Assembly (NCBI GenBank): GCA_021495925.1
Contig: JAKEKT010000037.1
Location: 62,001 to 126,000 of the forward strand
DNA from: Diplodia intermedia
Lineage: Eukaryota > Ascomycota > Dothideomycetes > Botryosphaeriales > Botryosphaeriaceae
Reading direction: 5' to 3'
Length of the DNA: 64,000 bases
Under the pieces are notes generated by a model. It did no database searches. It saw only the letters and a program-made list of their open reading frames with translations, and was not told the origin of the DNA. The position numbers and the translations under genes are program-made. Of the stretch, positions 43,595 to 54,906 are shown in pieces. The stretch's first letter is position 1. Each line of letters begins with the position of its first letter.

Positions 43595-46525
43595 ATGCCC
43601 TCGAAACCCTCCTTCTGGTCCAAGTCCAACAAGTCGCAAGCTTCTGTGGGCAGTGCCACCGACTACGCGTCGTCGGCCTCTTCAGGTACGTGGCAGGCCA
43701 GTCGCTGCCCGCGCTGCCAAGCCCCGCGCGCGACAACAAGGCACCTGGGCTCAGCGCTGACGGCCCATTGCAGAACACCGCTTCAGACAGCCAGACGACT
43801 CGCAGCAGCGCAGCTATCACTCGCCGCCGCCGCCCTCGCTCCCGGGCTCCAACCTGTCTCTCGACCGCCCCGTCCCCGTCGGCGGCGCCGTCGACGTCCC
43901 CGCAACGCCCGTCGACCGCGCCAGCGCGCAGCCCTATGCCTCCTACTCCCCGCAGCCCGACCGTAGCGTGAGCCACGTACCCGAAAAGAAGTCGCTGCGC
44001 AGCAGACTTGGCCTGGGCTCCTCCAAGGACAGCCCCGAGCCGCAACCCAAAGACAAAGGTCTCGGCAGACGCGTGTCGGTCAGAAAGAAGGAACTTCCCG
44101 TCCCGCGCCCGCAGAGCCTCTCTGAGGACCACCGCTATTGGCAGCAGGGCAAGCAGCTGCCACCATCGCACGAGGTCGACGAACACAACCCGCACCTCGA
44201 CCCGTTCCTGCAGCTCCAGCCCGACCAACGCTCGCCCGCCCCGCCCGCCAAAGACCCCTACTACGAGCCCAATAACCCCACCATTGGCCAGAACCCTGAC
44301 CCCAACGAGTACCGCCGTGCGTCGCTCGCCCGCGTCAACACCCAGCAGAGCTTCCAGCAGAGTCTGCGTGGCCGCAATTCGGGCGAATATCAACACGGCC
44401 CCCACCCGCACGGCAACGGTGGCTTGAGCGCCCATAATCCGCCCCCACCACACTACCAGCAGTCGTACGCCCAACAGCCGCAGGTACAGGCCAACCAGAA
44501 TCAGCTTCACCAACCCTCGAACCCGCATTCCGCCGAAAGCATCGACTCCCAGAGTCAGCACCTACACGGACCGGACACCCAGCAGGCCCAACACGAATAC
44601 ATCAAGCAGCAAGCCGACTTCCAGGCTTACCAGCGGCTCCAACAGCAAGAGCAGCAGCATCAACCGCAGCACCAGCAAGGTCGCCCCGGTTCTAGGCAGC
44701 AGCAGGAGCAGGATCTTCAATTCATCCCGCCCGTGACGTCCGCCCCGCCGCAGCAACAGCAACAGCAGTTTCAGCCGCACCAACCGGAAGCCTTCCGGAC
44801 GCCAATTGTTCGTGTCCCGGCTCAGGCGCAGCCGCAGCGGCTTTCTCAGGAACAGCCAACGCCTCAGCAGCCTCAGCATCCGCCGCAGATTTCCCCGTCC
44901 CCTGCTCCAAGCCACCAGAGCCAGAGCCAGAGCCAGACCCTGGCCCCGCACGTAACCCAGGACTTTGTGGTTACTCCAATACAGGAACCTCATCCGCAGC
45001 AGTCGACCGAACAGATGCCTCCGGCTTCGAACAAGCGCTCCCCCGACGCCGCCAAGGGGGGCATGGCCCCTCCGTCGAGGGAAGGTTCCAACCTTGCGCA
45101 GCAGCCTACCCCGAACCGCCAGACGTTTAGTGCAGATGTTGTTCCTTCTGGATCGCAGGACCAACGCTTTAGAGGTAACAAGAATGGTGGGAATGACAAT
45201 GAGAGTGGCCGTGGTACTCCGCCGCCCAAGCGCGCCGTTAGTGACATGAGTGATGAAGAGGTGGCACAATTGGTGAAGGACCATGACGTTCTGCGTAAGT
45301 GCTACCCCGGCTTGTATGTCAACAAACTCTGACTATTTCCACAGGCGAAAAGTACCAAAAGGTCAAGCGGTACTTCTTCGAGCAGCAGTCTCAGGTCCAT
45401 TCGCTGCAGAACACCTTGGCTCACACGCGCCTTTCTCAATCGCGTACATCTCTCGATGACACCGAGTACAGCGCACGATTCGAGCGTCTTCACGGTCTTG
45501 TCAAGCAGGCTGCCTTTGCCATCCGAAAGATCTGGAAGGAAATCCCACCCTGGTTGCAGACTGCTGTCAATCATGATGCTGTAAAGGTCGGCACCCGTGA
45601 GATGACTGCTGTCGGACGTGCCGTCATCAGCAAATGGCTGCTCGATGAAGTCTTCAACAAGTTTTTCCACCCCGATCTTGACCAACACCTCTCCAAGCAA
45701 CTCAAGAGCTGTCACATCAACATCCGCAAGCACGCTCCGTTAGCAAGTAATACCGAGGAAGAGGAGGCGCTCACATCCAAGCTTATAAACTGGCGACTCG
45801 CAACCACAGAGGGCTTTGCAGAGCAGCTTCGTGGACCGCAGGCAACGGCCAACCGCGAACTTTTGATCAAGACCCTCAACGAGTCCCTGACTGCCACGAT
45901 GGAGATGTACGTCGTGGATCCGAACCACGAGGACTTCCTGGAGCTGAAGGCAAATGTTTCGCCGATAATCGAACTCACCATCAACATCCTCTCGCATCTG
46001 CCGCTCGAGAGCCGTGAAATTGCTATCGAGCATTATCCACCCGGACACGGCATCATGGGCGAACAGATGACGGTCGAGAGCGGCATCCCTCCTCTGGCCC
46101 AGCCTTGCGCGGAAGGCGTTCTGCAGCATCGTGACAGCGAATCCGCCGAGCGCGCCAGTCTGGCCAGCGCAGCGAGTGACTTGAAGGACATGACCACGGG
46201 GTCTGTAGTGGCCGAGGACGAATCTCAACAGAGCTCGCCGCAGGGACCTCAACAGGAGACCAAGCGTTCGGGTGGGCGGGGAATGTTCTCGAGCATCATG
46301 GGTGGCGGTGGCAAGAAGTTGCAGCAAAGCGAGGCTCGCCAGCGCGAGCGTGAGCAGCAACTGGGCGCTGCGCGTGCCGGCGACAACGGCGGCAGCCAGG
46401 TCAGCTTGCAGTCCGGCCCACCGAAGGAGGAGCTACCGCCGAGGGTGCGCATCGCGACGGGTTTGAGTGTGCGAATCTACGGCAAGGGCGTGTTGTTCAA
46501 GTCTACGGTGTTCCCGACCACTTGA
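43595..46525 (+). CDS. Large Gln/Pro-rich coiled-coil protein, 930 aa
   Basis: Function unknown. Exons 43595-43685, 43774-45294 and 45345-46525 (88- and 50-nt introns, GTACGT...TTGCAG and GTAAGT...CCACAG). The start MPSKPSFWSKSNKSQASVGS is basic/Ser-rich. Residues about 31-530 are disordered and rich in Gln, Pro, His and Ser with long CAG/CAA codon tracts. Near residue 520 the fold changes: SDEEVAQLVKDHDVLREKY begins a coiled coil, then LVKQAAFAIRKIWKEIPPWL, GRAVISKWLLDEVFNKFFHP and ANVSPIIELTINILSHLPLE. The C-terminus ends RIATGLSVRIYGKGVLFKST. The C-terminal half looks conserved and globular. No catalytic motif or membrane segment. A scaffold or regulatory role is inference. Confidence 0.85.
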
Positions 46526-47553
46526 GGTGTTTCTCGTCATTTGCTCGTCTTTTTCAAGCGTATTTGGCGGATTTCAGGATTTCGGGCGGCTTTCCTCATC
46601 TCTTCTTCATGAATGATTGTCTTTGAAGAGCAGGAAAGAGGGAGAAAGAAAAACGGGGAAGAAAAAGATTGGTCGGGCGAGCTTGGATCGTGTTCGTGAT
46701 TTCTTTCCCTTTCTTGTTCATCTTTCGTATCTCTCTTCTTCTCCTCGTCTTTCTTCGCTTCTTGATCTTTGCTTCCACTTGGGTCCGGGAATTTGGTTCA
46801 TAATTTAGCCAATCCTAATTCGGGGAAAAAAAGAACATCCTTTAAGGCGGGTGAGAATGCGGGGGGGGCAGATGGTATACATATCCCACACGTACACATT
46901 GCTAGATCTTTGTGTGTTGGGTGGTGGATTGGGCGGCTGCGGCTGGATTTTCAACGTTTTCTTCTTGGCTTCTTGGTATTTAGAGTCTGTATACCGATAC
47001 CCTCGTTCTTGTTCTCCTGTCTTTACGCTCTGGATAAATGTTTGGATGTTGCTCAAATACTCACCTTAGATTCCGAAAGAAAAGTTGGCCCGAGCGGGTG
47101 AAGGAAGCCGGTAAGAGAATTGCAGACTGAGGTTGTGCTTTTCCAATCTTGTTCCCTCCTCGTGCGATGGAAGACTGCCGTCTCGACGGACATGCTGCAC
47201 CACACTTACGTGAGTAGTTGAATCCCACGTCTCTATGTTTGTGGAGATTTAAAGCTTACTTCTACGCCCAAACATGGCTTCGTCTATTTACGTAGTAGGG
47301 CAGAGAAAAGTAACGTCTAAGCTCGCTGCTTGGCTTATACACCCAAGCTAAACTCACCACTCCTACGCAGTCACCTGTGCAGTTGTATGAGCCGCTTGCA
47401 ACGTCATATCCAAACTCAACTTGAGACAATGGCAACCAAAAGGGAACGATGATGGCCAAAACGAGATCTGCCAAAGAGGAAGCCAGCCATCGTACGAGAT
47501 CTTGAGCGTTTGGTCCAGTGGCAATATATTTCTTTTTGCACACGTTACATGCC
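46526..47553. other. Intergenic with hairpin H5
   Basis: Convergent 3' ends of the coiled-coil gene and the gene at 47554. Contains the diverged hairpin H5 near 47206. Nothing else supported. Confidence 0.5.
47206..47293. repeat. Hairpin element H5 (diverged)
   Basis: Left arm TTACGTGAGTAGTTGAATCC and inner arm CCCA/CATGTTTG match the family; the right arm is decayed (CTTCGTCTATTTACGTAG). The left flank TGCACCACACTTACG is shared with H2. Confidence 0.7.
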
Positions 47554-48806
47554 TTACCATGGGCTCACCAGGGCCCGATAATCCGCTGCCAACGTCTCCG
47601 TCGGGTTCGCCAACCACGGGCGCTTTTGAATCCTTTCTCGAAAACGACGTACACTTTCCCGCAGCGCCGGGTGGACATGCATCTGATAGGATCGGCGCGG
47701 AGATTCAGAGCTGGAAGAAGGCACGTTGATGGTGAGGTAGGTAGGTAAACCCCGTCGCCTTCTCTCCTGGATCGACAAAGTGTCTCCCTGTAAACCATTA
47801 GCCTCTCTGTTTCACCATTCAGAGGAAGACTTACCTCTTGCGAGTACACCGAGCTCGGACTCGGCACCATCGTCTCGTCGTGGCCACCCCGCCTCGCGTC
47901 ACCAGCTTCACTCTTCTTCCATTTCCTCCTGTTGCTCTTCCTCTCCCTCTTCAATTGGTCTTTCAGAATCCTCCCGACCAACTCACTCTCCTTGACCTTC
48001 CCGTCAAATAGCACCTTCGCAGCGGAATCCACCGCAACACCACCAAAACCAGCAGCAGTAGCCTCACGAACGCATGCCCACCACAGCCACCCGTCCACCC
48101 ACGCCAATCGCGTCGAGCCCTTAGCCAGCCGCTTCCACCGGCACCGAGCCAAAAGCGAGACGCGCAGCGCCAAAACAAGCGCGGGCGAACCGCCAATGCG
48201 AGCGAGGACGCAGGCACAGCAAGCGTCGCCCGCACCATCCGAAGATGATCTCGACCGCGTCGGCGGCGTAGACGGAGACGGCAAGGACGACGCCGGAGAC
48301 GGGCCGGCAGCACACCACGGTGTCGTTGTGTCATCAACACTCTTCTTCTCCCGCCCGTCCCCCTCTCCCGCCGCCTCGCCCCCATCGCACCCCGCCTCCT
48401 CCTCCTCCTCCCCCTCCCCCGCCCCCCTCAACGCCTCCAAGACCTCCTTCACCCGTCTCTCATCCCCTTCCTCCCTTCCCCCACCACCACCACCCTCGCT
48501 CGACTCCCCACCTCCAACCCCCGCCCACTCCCCAACCTCCCTCCGCACGAACGCCAGCACCCTGCCCAACACCCCCGCATCCATGCCGGTGTGCAAGGCG
48601 CAAACCCCTCCCCCTTCTGCTCTCCCGCCAACCTCATCTCCTCCTCCACTGCCGCAACCGGACTGCCGCGCCCGCAAATGCGCCGGCAGCGTCACGATGC
48701 GCAGACGCGTGCGGACGCGTCCGACCGTGCCCGTGCCCATGCCCGTGCCGCTCGCGGTCGGCGGTGTCGAGCAAGAAGAAGAAGGGCGGCGGAGAAGCGG
48801 TTCCCT

Positions 48807-48843
<37 letters not shown>

Positions 48844-49208
48844 TTGGGTCGTGACAGAGCAGCACGGCGGGCGGCGGCGGCGGCCGCGTTGTTGGTTGTC
48901 GGCGCGGACGGCAGGAAGGCGTTTTTGACGGCGGCTCTGATGTCGTCGTCGTCGGCGGCGGCGGAGTCTGAGAAGGAAGAGGAAGGGGAGAGGATTCGGG
49001 TCAGGAGGTGCATGTCTGAGGGGGAGAGGTGGCGGAAGGTTCGGCTGGGGGAGGAGGGTTGTGGTGGGAGTGGTGGGAGTGGTGGTGGTGGTGGTGGTGA
49101 TGGCACAGGCGATGATGATGATGACGATGAGGGCGATGGATGATGCTGCGGATGATGGGCGCTGGGGTCGCTGCTGCGAGCGGGAGCGAAGAGGCGGAAT
49201 AGAGGCAT
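47554..49208 (-). CDS. Unknown low-complexity protein, 535 aa
   Basis: Not recognised. Exons 49208-47835 and 47787-47554; the 47-nt intron has GTAAGT, GCTAATG and TTTACAG signals, and phases match. Without the intron the frame also stays open to 47565, but the spliced C-terminus reads more naturally (SIQERRRRGLPTYLTINV, HPALRESVRRFRERIQKRPW). The N-terminus MPLFRLFAPARSSDPSAHHP is followed by Ser/Pro tracts, an Asp run encoded by a GTC/GAC microsatellite near 48807-48843, and Gly/Glu-rich stretches. A globular-looking block lies at about 370-450: LARCRWKRLAKGSTRLAWVD, WWACVREATAAGFGGVAVDS, then a basic KRERKSNRRKWKK. An upstream in-frame ATG at 49337 is less likely. Simple-sequence content makes length variation likely. 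Confidence 0.75.
48807..48843. repeat. Trinucleotide microsatellite inside a coding region
   Basis: About 12 GTC units on the + strand, read as GAC (Asp) codons in the minus-strand gene. In-frame expansion or contraction would change the Asp run length. Confidence 0.9.
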
Positions 49209-49538
49209 GGTTGTGGTGTTGGTTTGTCTTGTTGTGGTTCTTTGGGGCCGAGGTGTGGGTAGAGGCTCTTGCAGGAACAATGGGTAGGGTAAAGATGTGA
49301 GGGGGAAGTGGATGGTCAGACCGAGTGAGAAGGGCATTTATACAACCCCTTCGAAGTAGAGGCTCTTTACATCTGAAGGTCAGTCTGGCTCGAGACACCT
49401 CCCACTGAGACAGGATTCGGAACAAGGATAATCTTCGTGGTGGCTCGAGACACTGTTCCACTCTAAGCCATTGTTCCGTTGAGACAAATTTCAAACGTGC
49501 GAGACAAAGTTCTTTAAGGTCGGCACACTCTGTCTACA

Positions 49539-49621
49539 TAGGTAGTTGAATCCAAGATCCGGACGTATTTACACGTATTTAAGGCTCACATCTACGTCCG
49601 GATCTTGGATTCAACTACCTA
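49539..49621. repeat. Hairpin element H6, perfect 29-bp arms
   Basis: Arms at 49539-49567 and 49593-49621 are perfectly complementary over 29 bases (starting TAGGTAGTTGAATCCAAG), with a 25-nt loop. Followed by a right-hand B module (GCGGGTAGGC, then TTTGTCACCTGC) at 49652-49678. The cleanest and probably youngest copy. Confidence 0.92.
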
Positions 49622-49700
49622 CAAGTATGGTGCAATACCTTTGCAATGATAATGCGGGTAGGCTTAATTAATTTGTCACCTGCTCTTCCCAATTTCAATA

Positions 49701-49779
49701 GCAGTTGAAGTATATGTCCGGATGCATTTGTTCAATTAAAAAATGTGCATCTGCATGCCGATCGTTTCTTCAACTACCT
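49701..49779. repeat. Hairpin element H7 (diverged)
   Basis: Left GCAGTTGAAGTATATGTCCG and right TTTCTTCAACTACC retain family ends; inner arms are decayed. Confidence 0.6.
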
Positions 49780-49855
49780 CCGCGGATGAGCATTATTTGG
49801 TGAGATAAATTTGGGAGCGGTCAGTTCCTTCTGTTGTATAATCCACTACGATACG

Positions 49856-49936
49856 GCGGTAGTTAAAGCGTATTTCTAGACGTAAATGCATGATATATTC
49901 GGAAACGAAAGCATCCGGACAAGATCTTCCACTGCC
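49856..49936. repeat. Hairpin element H8 (diverged)
   Basis: GGTAGTTAAAG, GACGTAAATGCATG and GCATCCGGACAAGATCTTCC keep family order but many positions differ. Low-confidence member. Confidence 0.5.
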
Positions 49937-49985
49937 TTAATTATGTTGGAATACCAATCAAACCACCATGGGGCGGAAGCCATGT

Positions 49986-50140
49986 CACAGCGGGTGAAAA
50001 ATAAAATTGCTCACCCCAATTTATCTTCCGTAGATGCCGCATCATCATATACATTTATGTAGGCAGTTGAAGACAAGATACGGACGTAAATGTGCTCATT
50101 TAAAAACTGTATGTACGTCCGGACTTTGTATTCATCTACC
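49986..50140. repeat. Hairpin H9 with left B module (MITE remnant)
   Basis: Starts CACAGCGGGTGAAAAATAAA, then TTGCTCACCCC, matching the left end of the complete MITE. Hairpin arms AGGCAGTTGAAGACAAGA (50061) and the complement ending at 50140. The right B module is decayed. Confidence 0.75.
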
Positions 50141-50243
50141 CATCCCATGAAAAATTTTTCTATGAGGCATGTGAGATACCGCCACCCATTCGTGCGAGTT
50201 ATGAGCCCACAACCCAATGATAGCATTATGCTTTTGCTTAGTG

Positions 50244-51281
50244 TCATTTTTTCAATGCAGTTGCATAAGTGGCATTCGTAGCCCACCTCCCATAAAGGCG
50301 GCGAGCCGTTCTGTTGTAGGGGCAACTGTCAAAGACGCATCCATCTTTGTCCCTAAGCTGCGGGTTCGTGCTGTAGATGGTCTCGCCTTTCAGTGGATCC
50401 CAAGGAGTTAGACCATCCGCATAGATGGTGTAAAGGTCCCACACAATCTCGCGGCACGACTGGATGAAGTTTGGATCATCGTAAGCTGTAACCTTTCCGG
50501 GGAGGCAGACATCGACTTTCCGGAATTCGCCGGCCAAGAAGGTGTCTGCTGGCCACGTCACTTTTCCGGCCATCTCTAAACCCCACTGGGCACATCCAAA
50601 CTTCGGATGCGTGGCTCTCAAGGCCCGCCAGTGCTCAGGTATGCATGCGTATGTGTGCATGCCAGGTGATGGCACGTCCGCAAATGGTTGTGAGAAGTCC
50701 AATGACCGTGGCAAGTCACCGCCCTTGGTGATAATCAGCGGTTGGCGGTTTTGAGGCTGTACTCTCGTGGGGTTGCGTCGGATGTTGCCAACGACAGTCA
50801 TGGTTTGAGGGACGCTGTTGGCGTCGCTTGCATCGTTGTCATCGTCATCATCATCATCATCTTCCGATCCCAAATCAATGATGCATGCCGCGTTCACTGT
50901 TTGGGGCTCCGGACGAACGGCTTGGGGTCCAAACCGGTGCCGCTCATGATGGGAGGCGGGTGGGCGGGCTTGGTGGAGTAGAGTCTGGTTCGGCGGTGGT
51001 GGTGCCGCGGCTGGGGTGACAAATTCGTGCAACGGACGGCGAGCTTGCGGCGCTGCACAGGGCGAGGTCTCGGCGTCAGAGTTGCCAAGGTCGATGACCT
51101 GAGGCATCGAGGAATCAGGTTCGCGGGCGACGGACGGGCCAGAGATATCTCGCGCTGGTGCAATGTCGTCTGTTGCTTTCCTCTTCTGCCTCCGTATGGC
51201 TCCCAGCCGAATCTCAACCTCTTGTCGCTCAATTGCTAGTAGTCGCAGCATTGCTTCTTCCTCCTCGGTGAACTTGGACAT
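50244..51281 (-). CDS. Unknown protein with SUMO-interacting-like motifs, 345 aa
   Basis: Not recognised. Single exon; start MSKFTEEEEAMLRLLAIERQ at 51281, where an N-terminal coiled coil (residues 1-38) begins, followed by basic RRQKRKA. Two hydrophobic-acidic motifs, VIDLGNSDAE and CIIDLGSEDDDDDDD, match the SUMO-interacting motif pattern and the second is followed by an acidic run. The region between is Pro/His-rich and disordered. The C-terminal 150 residues look folded, with THPKFGCAQWGLEMAGKVTW, SCREIVWDLYTIYADGLTPW and a conserved-looking end FDSCPYNRTARRLYGRW; five Cys there could bind metal or form a core. A nuclear, SUMO-linked role is inference. The gene is isolated between hairpin elements and minisatellites. 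Confidence 0.75.
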   Translation of the reverse strand: MSKFTEEEEAMLRLLAIERQEVEIRLGAIRRQKRKATDDIAPARDISGPSVAREPDSSMPQVIDLGNSDAETSPCAAPQARRPLHEFVTPAAAPPPPNQTLLHQARPPASHHERHRFGPQAVRPEPQTVNAACIIDLGSEDDDDDDDDNDASDANSVPQTMTVVGNIRRNPTRVQPQNRQPLIITKGGDLPRSLDFSQPFADVPSPGMHTYACIPEHWRALRATHPKFGCAQWGLEMAGKVTWPADTFLAGEFRKVDVCLPGKVTAYDDPNFIQSCREIVWDLYTIYADGLTPWDPLKGETIYSTNPQLRDKDGCVFDSCPYNRTARRLYGRWATNATYATALKK

Positions 51282-51360
51282 GCTTGAGTGGAAAGTCAGT
51301 TCAACTTGCAAGTAAACAGTGCTAAGGGTACTTTTTACATGTATGTTCGACGCTGGGCGA

Positions 51361-51546
51361 GATTTTCTCAGGTAAGTGTGACGCCGATGGATGGCCGGTT
51401 TCTCAGGTAGGCGTGACGCCGATGGAACTTTTCTCATGTAGATGTGACACCGCCGATGGGGATTTTCTCACGTAGAGGTGGTGCTGATCGGGATTTTCTC
51501 ATGTAGGTGTGACGCCGATGGAACTTTTCTCATGTAGAGGTGGTAC
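51361..51546. repeat. ~31-35-bp minisatellite, six units
   Basis: Units begin TTTTCTCA[TGC]GTAG and continue GTGTGACGCCGATGG; unit starts near 51363, 51398, 51429, 51463, 51494 and 51525. It lies just upstream of the minus-strand gene at 50244. Confidence 0.9.
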
Positions 51547-51600
51547 TTGGAGTGGTAGGTGTGGGTGGGCAAGTTGAGGTGGCGAGTTGAGGTGGCGGTT

Positions 51601-51685
51601 GCGACGACGGGAAGGTGCGACGACGGGAAGGCGCGATGACAGGAAGGCGCGACGACAGGAAGGCGCGACGACAGGAAGGCGCGAC
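51601..51685. repeat. 16-bp minisatellite, 5.3 units
   Basis: Unit GCGACGAC[GA]GGAAGGC repeated without gaps five times plus a partial unit. Confidence 0.95.
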
Positions 51686-52220
51686 ATTAGCAACATGGTG
51701 AAGAGGTTTGTGTGCAGCGTGCCTCGTCACTCTGAAAACGTAGATTCAGGGTGCCTCGTTCCTCTGAAACTGTAGTTTGGTAGAAAGAATCGCACGTATC
51801 GGAGAGGGCCTGGAAGTAGAGTCGGTCGACATCAAAAGCTATCAACCCAGACTTGCACTAGCCTTTTTAGGCAATACATATTGGAGAAGCTACACCTGCC
51901 TCTTTCACTCTCGTGCCCGAAACAGGCAACACTAGGGATTTCCAGAAGCCCGTCATTGCCCTCTTTCTTCTCAATGTTTCCTGATTGGGTCATGTTCCCT
52001 CAGCGCTCATGTGCCCACTCACACGGGCAACTGCCATATAAACCCCTCATCTCGTACTCCATCGCTCTCCACTCTTCATCCACTACTTCCAAATATCTAC
52101 ATTGTTTTTCAGAACACTTACATGGTTTTTTTGAAGATACGTCCAGCGCTACCTGAGAAAACACGAAACATACCCGGCCCTACCTGCAAAAACACGTCTG
52201 ACAACAACACCGTTGCAATC

Positions 52221-52569
52221 ATGAGCTCCTCTGCAACCGCGAATAGCAAGAACCAGGGGCAGGGCCAGCTCAAAACCTCCGCCCAAGAAGGCTTTGGCAG
52301 TCATTCCGAGCTCCTGGAAGCCTTCAACACCTTCAAGATCGACGTAAGTGAAAGACGGATCATTCGCACTCTTACTATTGCTGATATTTGACCAGGCCAA
52401 CAAGAAGCAACAAGAGCTCCAAGAACAGCTCGAAGCACGGGACAAGAAAATCTCAGAGCTACTTGAAGCAAACGAGCAGTTGAGAGACGCGCTGCAAGAG
52501 GCGCTGTGGGACAGAGATTATGCCGAACAAGGGCAGGAAGAGAGGCTGAGTGGGCTGATGGACGGATAG
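52221..52569 (+). CDS. Small coiled-coil protein, 98 aa
   Basis: Exons 52221-52343 and 52396-52569 (52-nt intron, GTAAGT...GACCAG, phase 0). MSSSATANSKNQGQGQLKTS opens a polar N-terminus; then HSELLEAFNTFKID, and from the splice site a continuous heptad-like helix (KKQQELQEQLEARDKKISEL, LEANEQLRDALQEALWDRDY). A dimerising coiled coil is the only visible feature; partner and role are unknown. The in-frame upstream ATG at 52011 gives an N-terminus that looks like translated UTR, so I reject it. Confidence 0.7.
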
Positions 52570-54803
52570 ACTGGAACCGCGGGACTTGGGGGAAGTGGCG
52601 AAGCATTTTGGTTTTGGCGATGTATGGGCAAAGTTGAATGGAATTCATCTACGGGGCGAAAGGTTGGCAATTGGGAAAAATGGCTTCATTCTGGGGGGAA
52701 AAGCCTACAAATTGGTTAAGATACTACTTCGGGAGGTCTGCGGCAGAATCTGTTGCGGAAGCAAGACTGGCATACGGAAAATGCGGTTTCATACAGGCAC
52801 AAAATCTCATCTACAAACATGATTTGAGTTGCAGTTTCCACCGCCCTATCGAGTGTTGTCACCAGGGCGGCTTCTTCCCATGACTGGTATTGCTAATGAC
52901 CAGACTCCGTGTAGTGAACAGTGACACGAGGTGTGAAAACTTAAGTGTTACCCACAGCACCACACAGCCGTGTAGGCCTCGCCATGGTGTTAATTATACA
53001 GCTCATTAGCCTATACAGTATATAAACCTTATATCCACAGAATGGAAAAGATGGAACGGCCGGGCTCTTCTCTTTCATCTTCGCTCTTGGATATACGGCA
53101 TCAATGTAGAAGTGCAGAGTTGTTCCTCAGAAGCAACACAACAATGCCTTAGTAATGCGGCGTGTTCCGTGTGGCGCTCAGTGTGCAGGGCAAGAACAAG
53201 CTTCCGTGCAAGTGGGGCCCCGTTGCCGCGGAGGATGCCAGAACCCTGTTCAAACAAAGGGCCAGAACATCAGGCGCGCGGCAGCCCAATTACGCAACAT
53301 CGCAGATACCTGAAGCACTTGGGTCGCAATGACGGAAGAACGGAATGATATGGGCTGACTCAAGTGAGCACAGCTTGAGCAGTGAGGCTGCGATCGATCA
53401 GTAACATTGATGTCGTCCGGACGCATGCCCGAGGGAAATGATACGGTCGTCCCGACGAGAAGAGCTGCAGCCCGTCTGTCAGGCACCCGAAGCCCATGTC
53501 AGTTCCGACTTGGTGGGACGAGTCAGCGCAGGAGAAGCTGACAGGGTCAAGAGTGACGTGAGACGATCGAACAGTGCTACCAGCCGATTCCATGAGAGAA
53601 CGTAGCGGAATTTCCGACCTGTCATGCAGGAGTCAAACGGCCGGAAATATGTACTCGATTAGCCAATCAATAATTCCATCCAAACCACGGAGGGACAGCA
53701 CGCCTTTTGTAGCTCTCACTTGCGACGGTGCCCGTGAACCCCTGATTCCCTTCCCGCCTAAGCATCCCAACCCAACCTGAATCAATCCGTCGATTGGGGG
53801 CGCCCGTCATGCACACAGGAAGGGGAAAAAAAGAAATTCAACCAGTCACAGGCCGTGGTCCGGCAGCGTGCGTGCAGTAGCCCGAACCACGCTACGAAAA
53901 ACCCTAGCGCGACCAAACTTTGGCCGCAGCGCTGCGAGAATCGAAGCTTCTGTCGAGCTTCACATACCGTGTGGCTGGCTGGACATGGCCGATTGGCCGA
54001 CGAATCGAACAACGAACCGTTTGTCTTACTACTGTTCATGCAACCAAAAGGGGGCCCGGGGGGCGAGGTGGGTGGTTGTGATCCAGACCCCGACCCCCAC
54101 TAAAACACCTTGTCTTGCATCCGTGTTTCGCAATCATAGAAGTCGAAGTCGAGAAAAGTGACTGGCTGCAAGAGTAAGTCGAAGAGCAGCACAAAACAGA
54201 CTTGACGTTGAAAAAAAGTGCGTGGGAAGTCTGGACTTTCTCGTATTCCCAAACGCAGATGATCTGCCCCTTCCCACGCGACGTGGAGACGGGCGAGCGA
54301 GGGAAGGAAAGAAAAAGAGTGGAGGCGAGAGAGTGGCAGCGCGGCGCGCCTCATCACCACCACCTCGCCTCGCGGAAAGCAGCCCGCACCGGACAGGGAA
54401 GTGGGGTGAGCATTCCGAAACAGAAAAGAACAAATTCACGCAAGTTTAGGCGATTGATCGTCAGGTACAGTATTTAGCCGACGACTGATGATGAGAATAG
54501 GGGGGAGGGGAAAGGGAAATAGGGAAAAAGAAGATGGAAGACTCCGACGGAAGACCGCCGCCGGGCCGGAGCAATGAGCGGAAGGGAAAAGGCGGGGGGG
54601 AATAATGTGCATCAGGCGTGCATGAACGGCCGACAGGGAACGGGCGAATGTGGGGCTGCTCGCCTCGCACGCGCCAGGATGAAGCCGGACGACCGTGGAC
54701 CACGCATGCCGCAACCGCCGAGAAATGTCGGCGTTGCGCCATTCGTTGCCGGCAAGACGTGAGCGAAGCACGCAATGGCGCTCATCACAGCAGGCTATAC
54801 TTG

Positions 54804-54890
54804 CGGGGGCAGTGGAATCCCATGTCTGGATATGTTTATGTGTTTTTATATCTTGCATCTACGTCCGGATGTTTACTTCAACTACATACG
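54804..54890. repeat. Hairpin element H10 (diverged)
   Basis: Left GGGGGCAGTGGAATCCCATG and right ATCTACGTCCGGATG, then TTCAACTACATACG. Belongs to the 'AATCC' subtype with H2 and H5. Confidence 0.75.
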
Positions 54891-54906
54891 TGAGTTTTAT
54901 TCAATG

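Larger units (their letters stand above)
49209..50243. other. Intergenic rich in hairpin elements
   Basis: AT-richer than its surroundings. Contains hairpins H6-H9 and two B modules (49652-49678, 49986-50013). No gene supported. Confidence 0.6.
51282..52220. other. Intergenic with two minisatellites
   Basis: Head-to-head promoters of the flanking genes, containing the tandem repeats at 51361 and 51601. No other feature seen. Confidence 0.55.
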
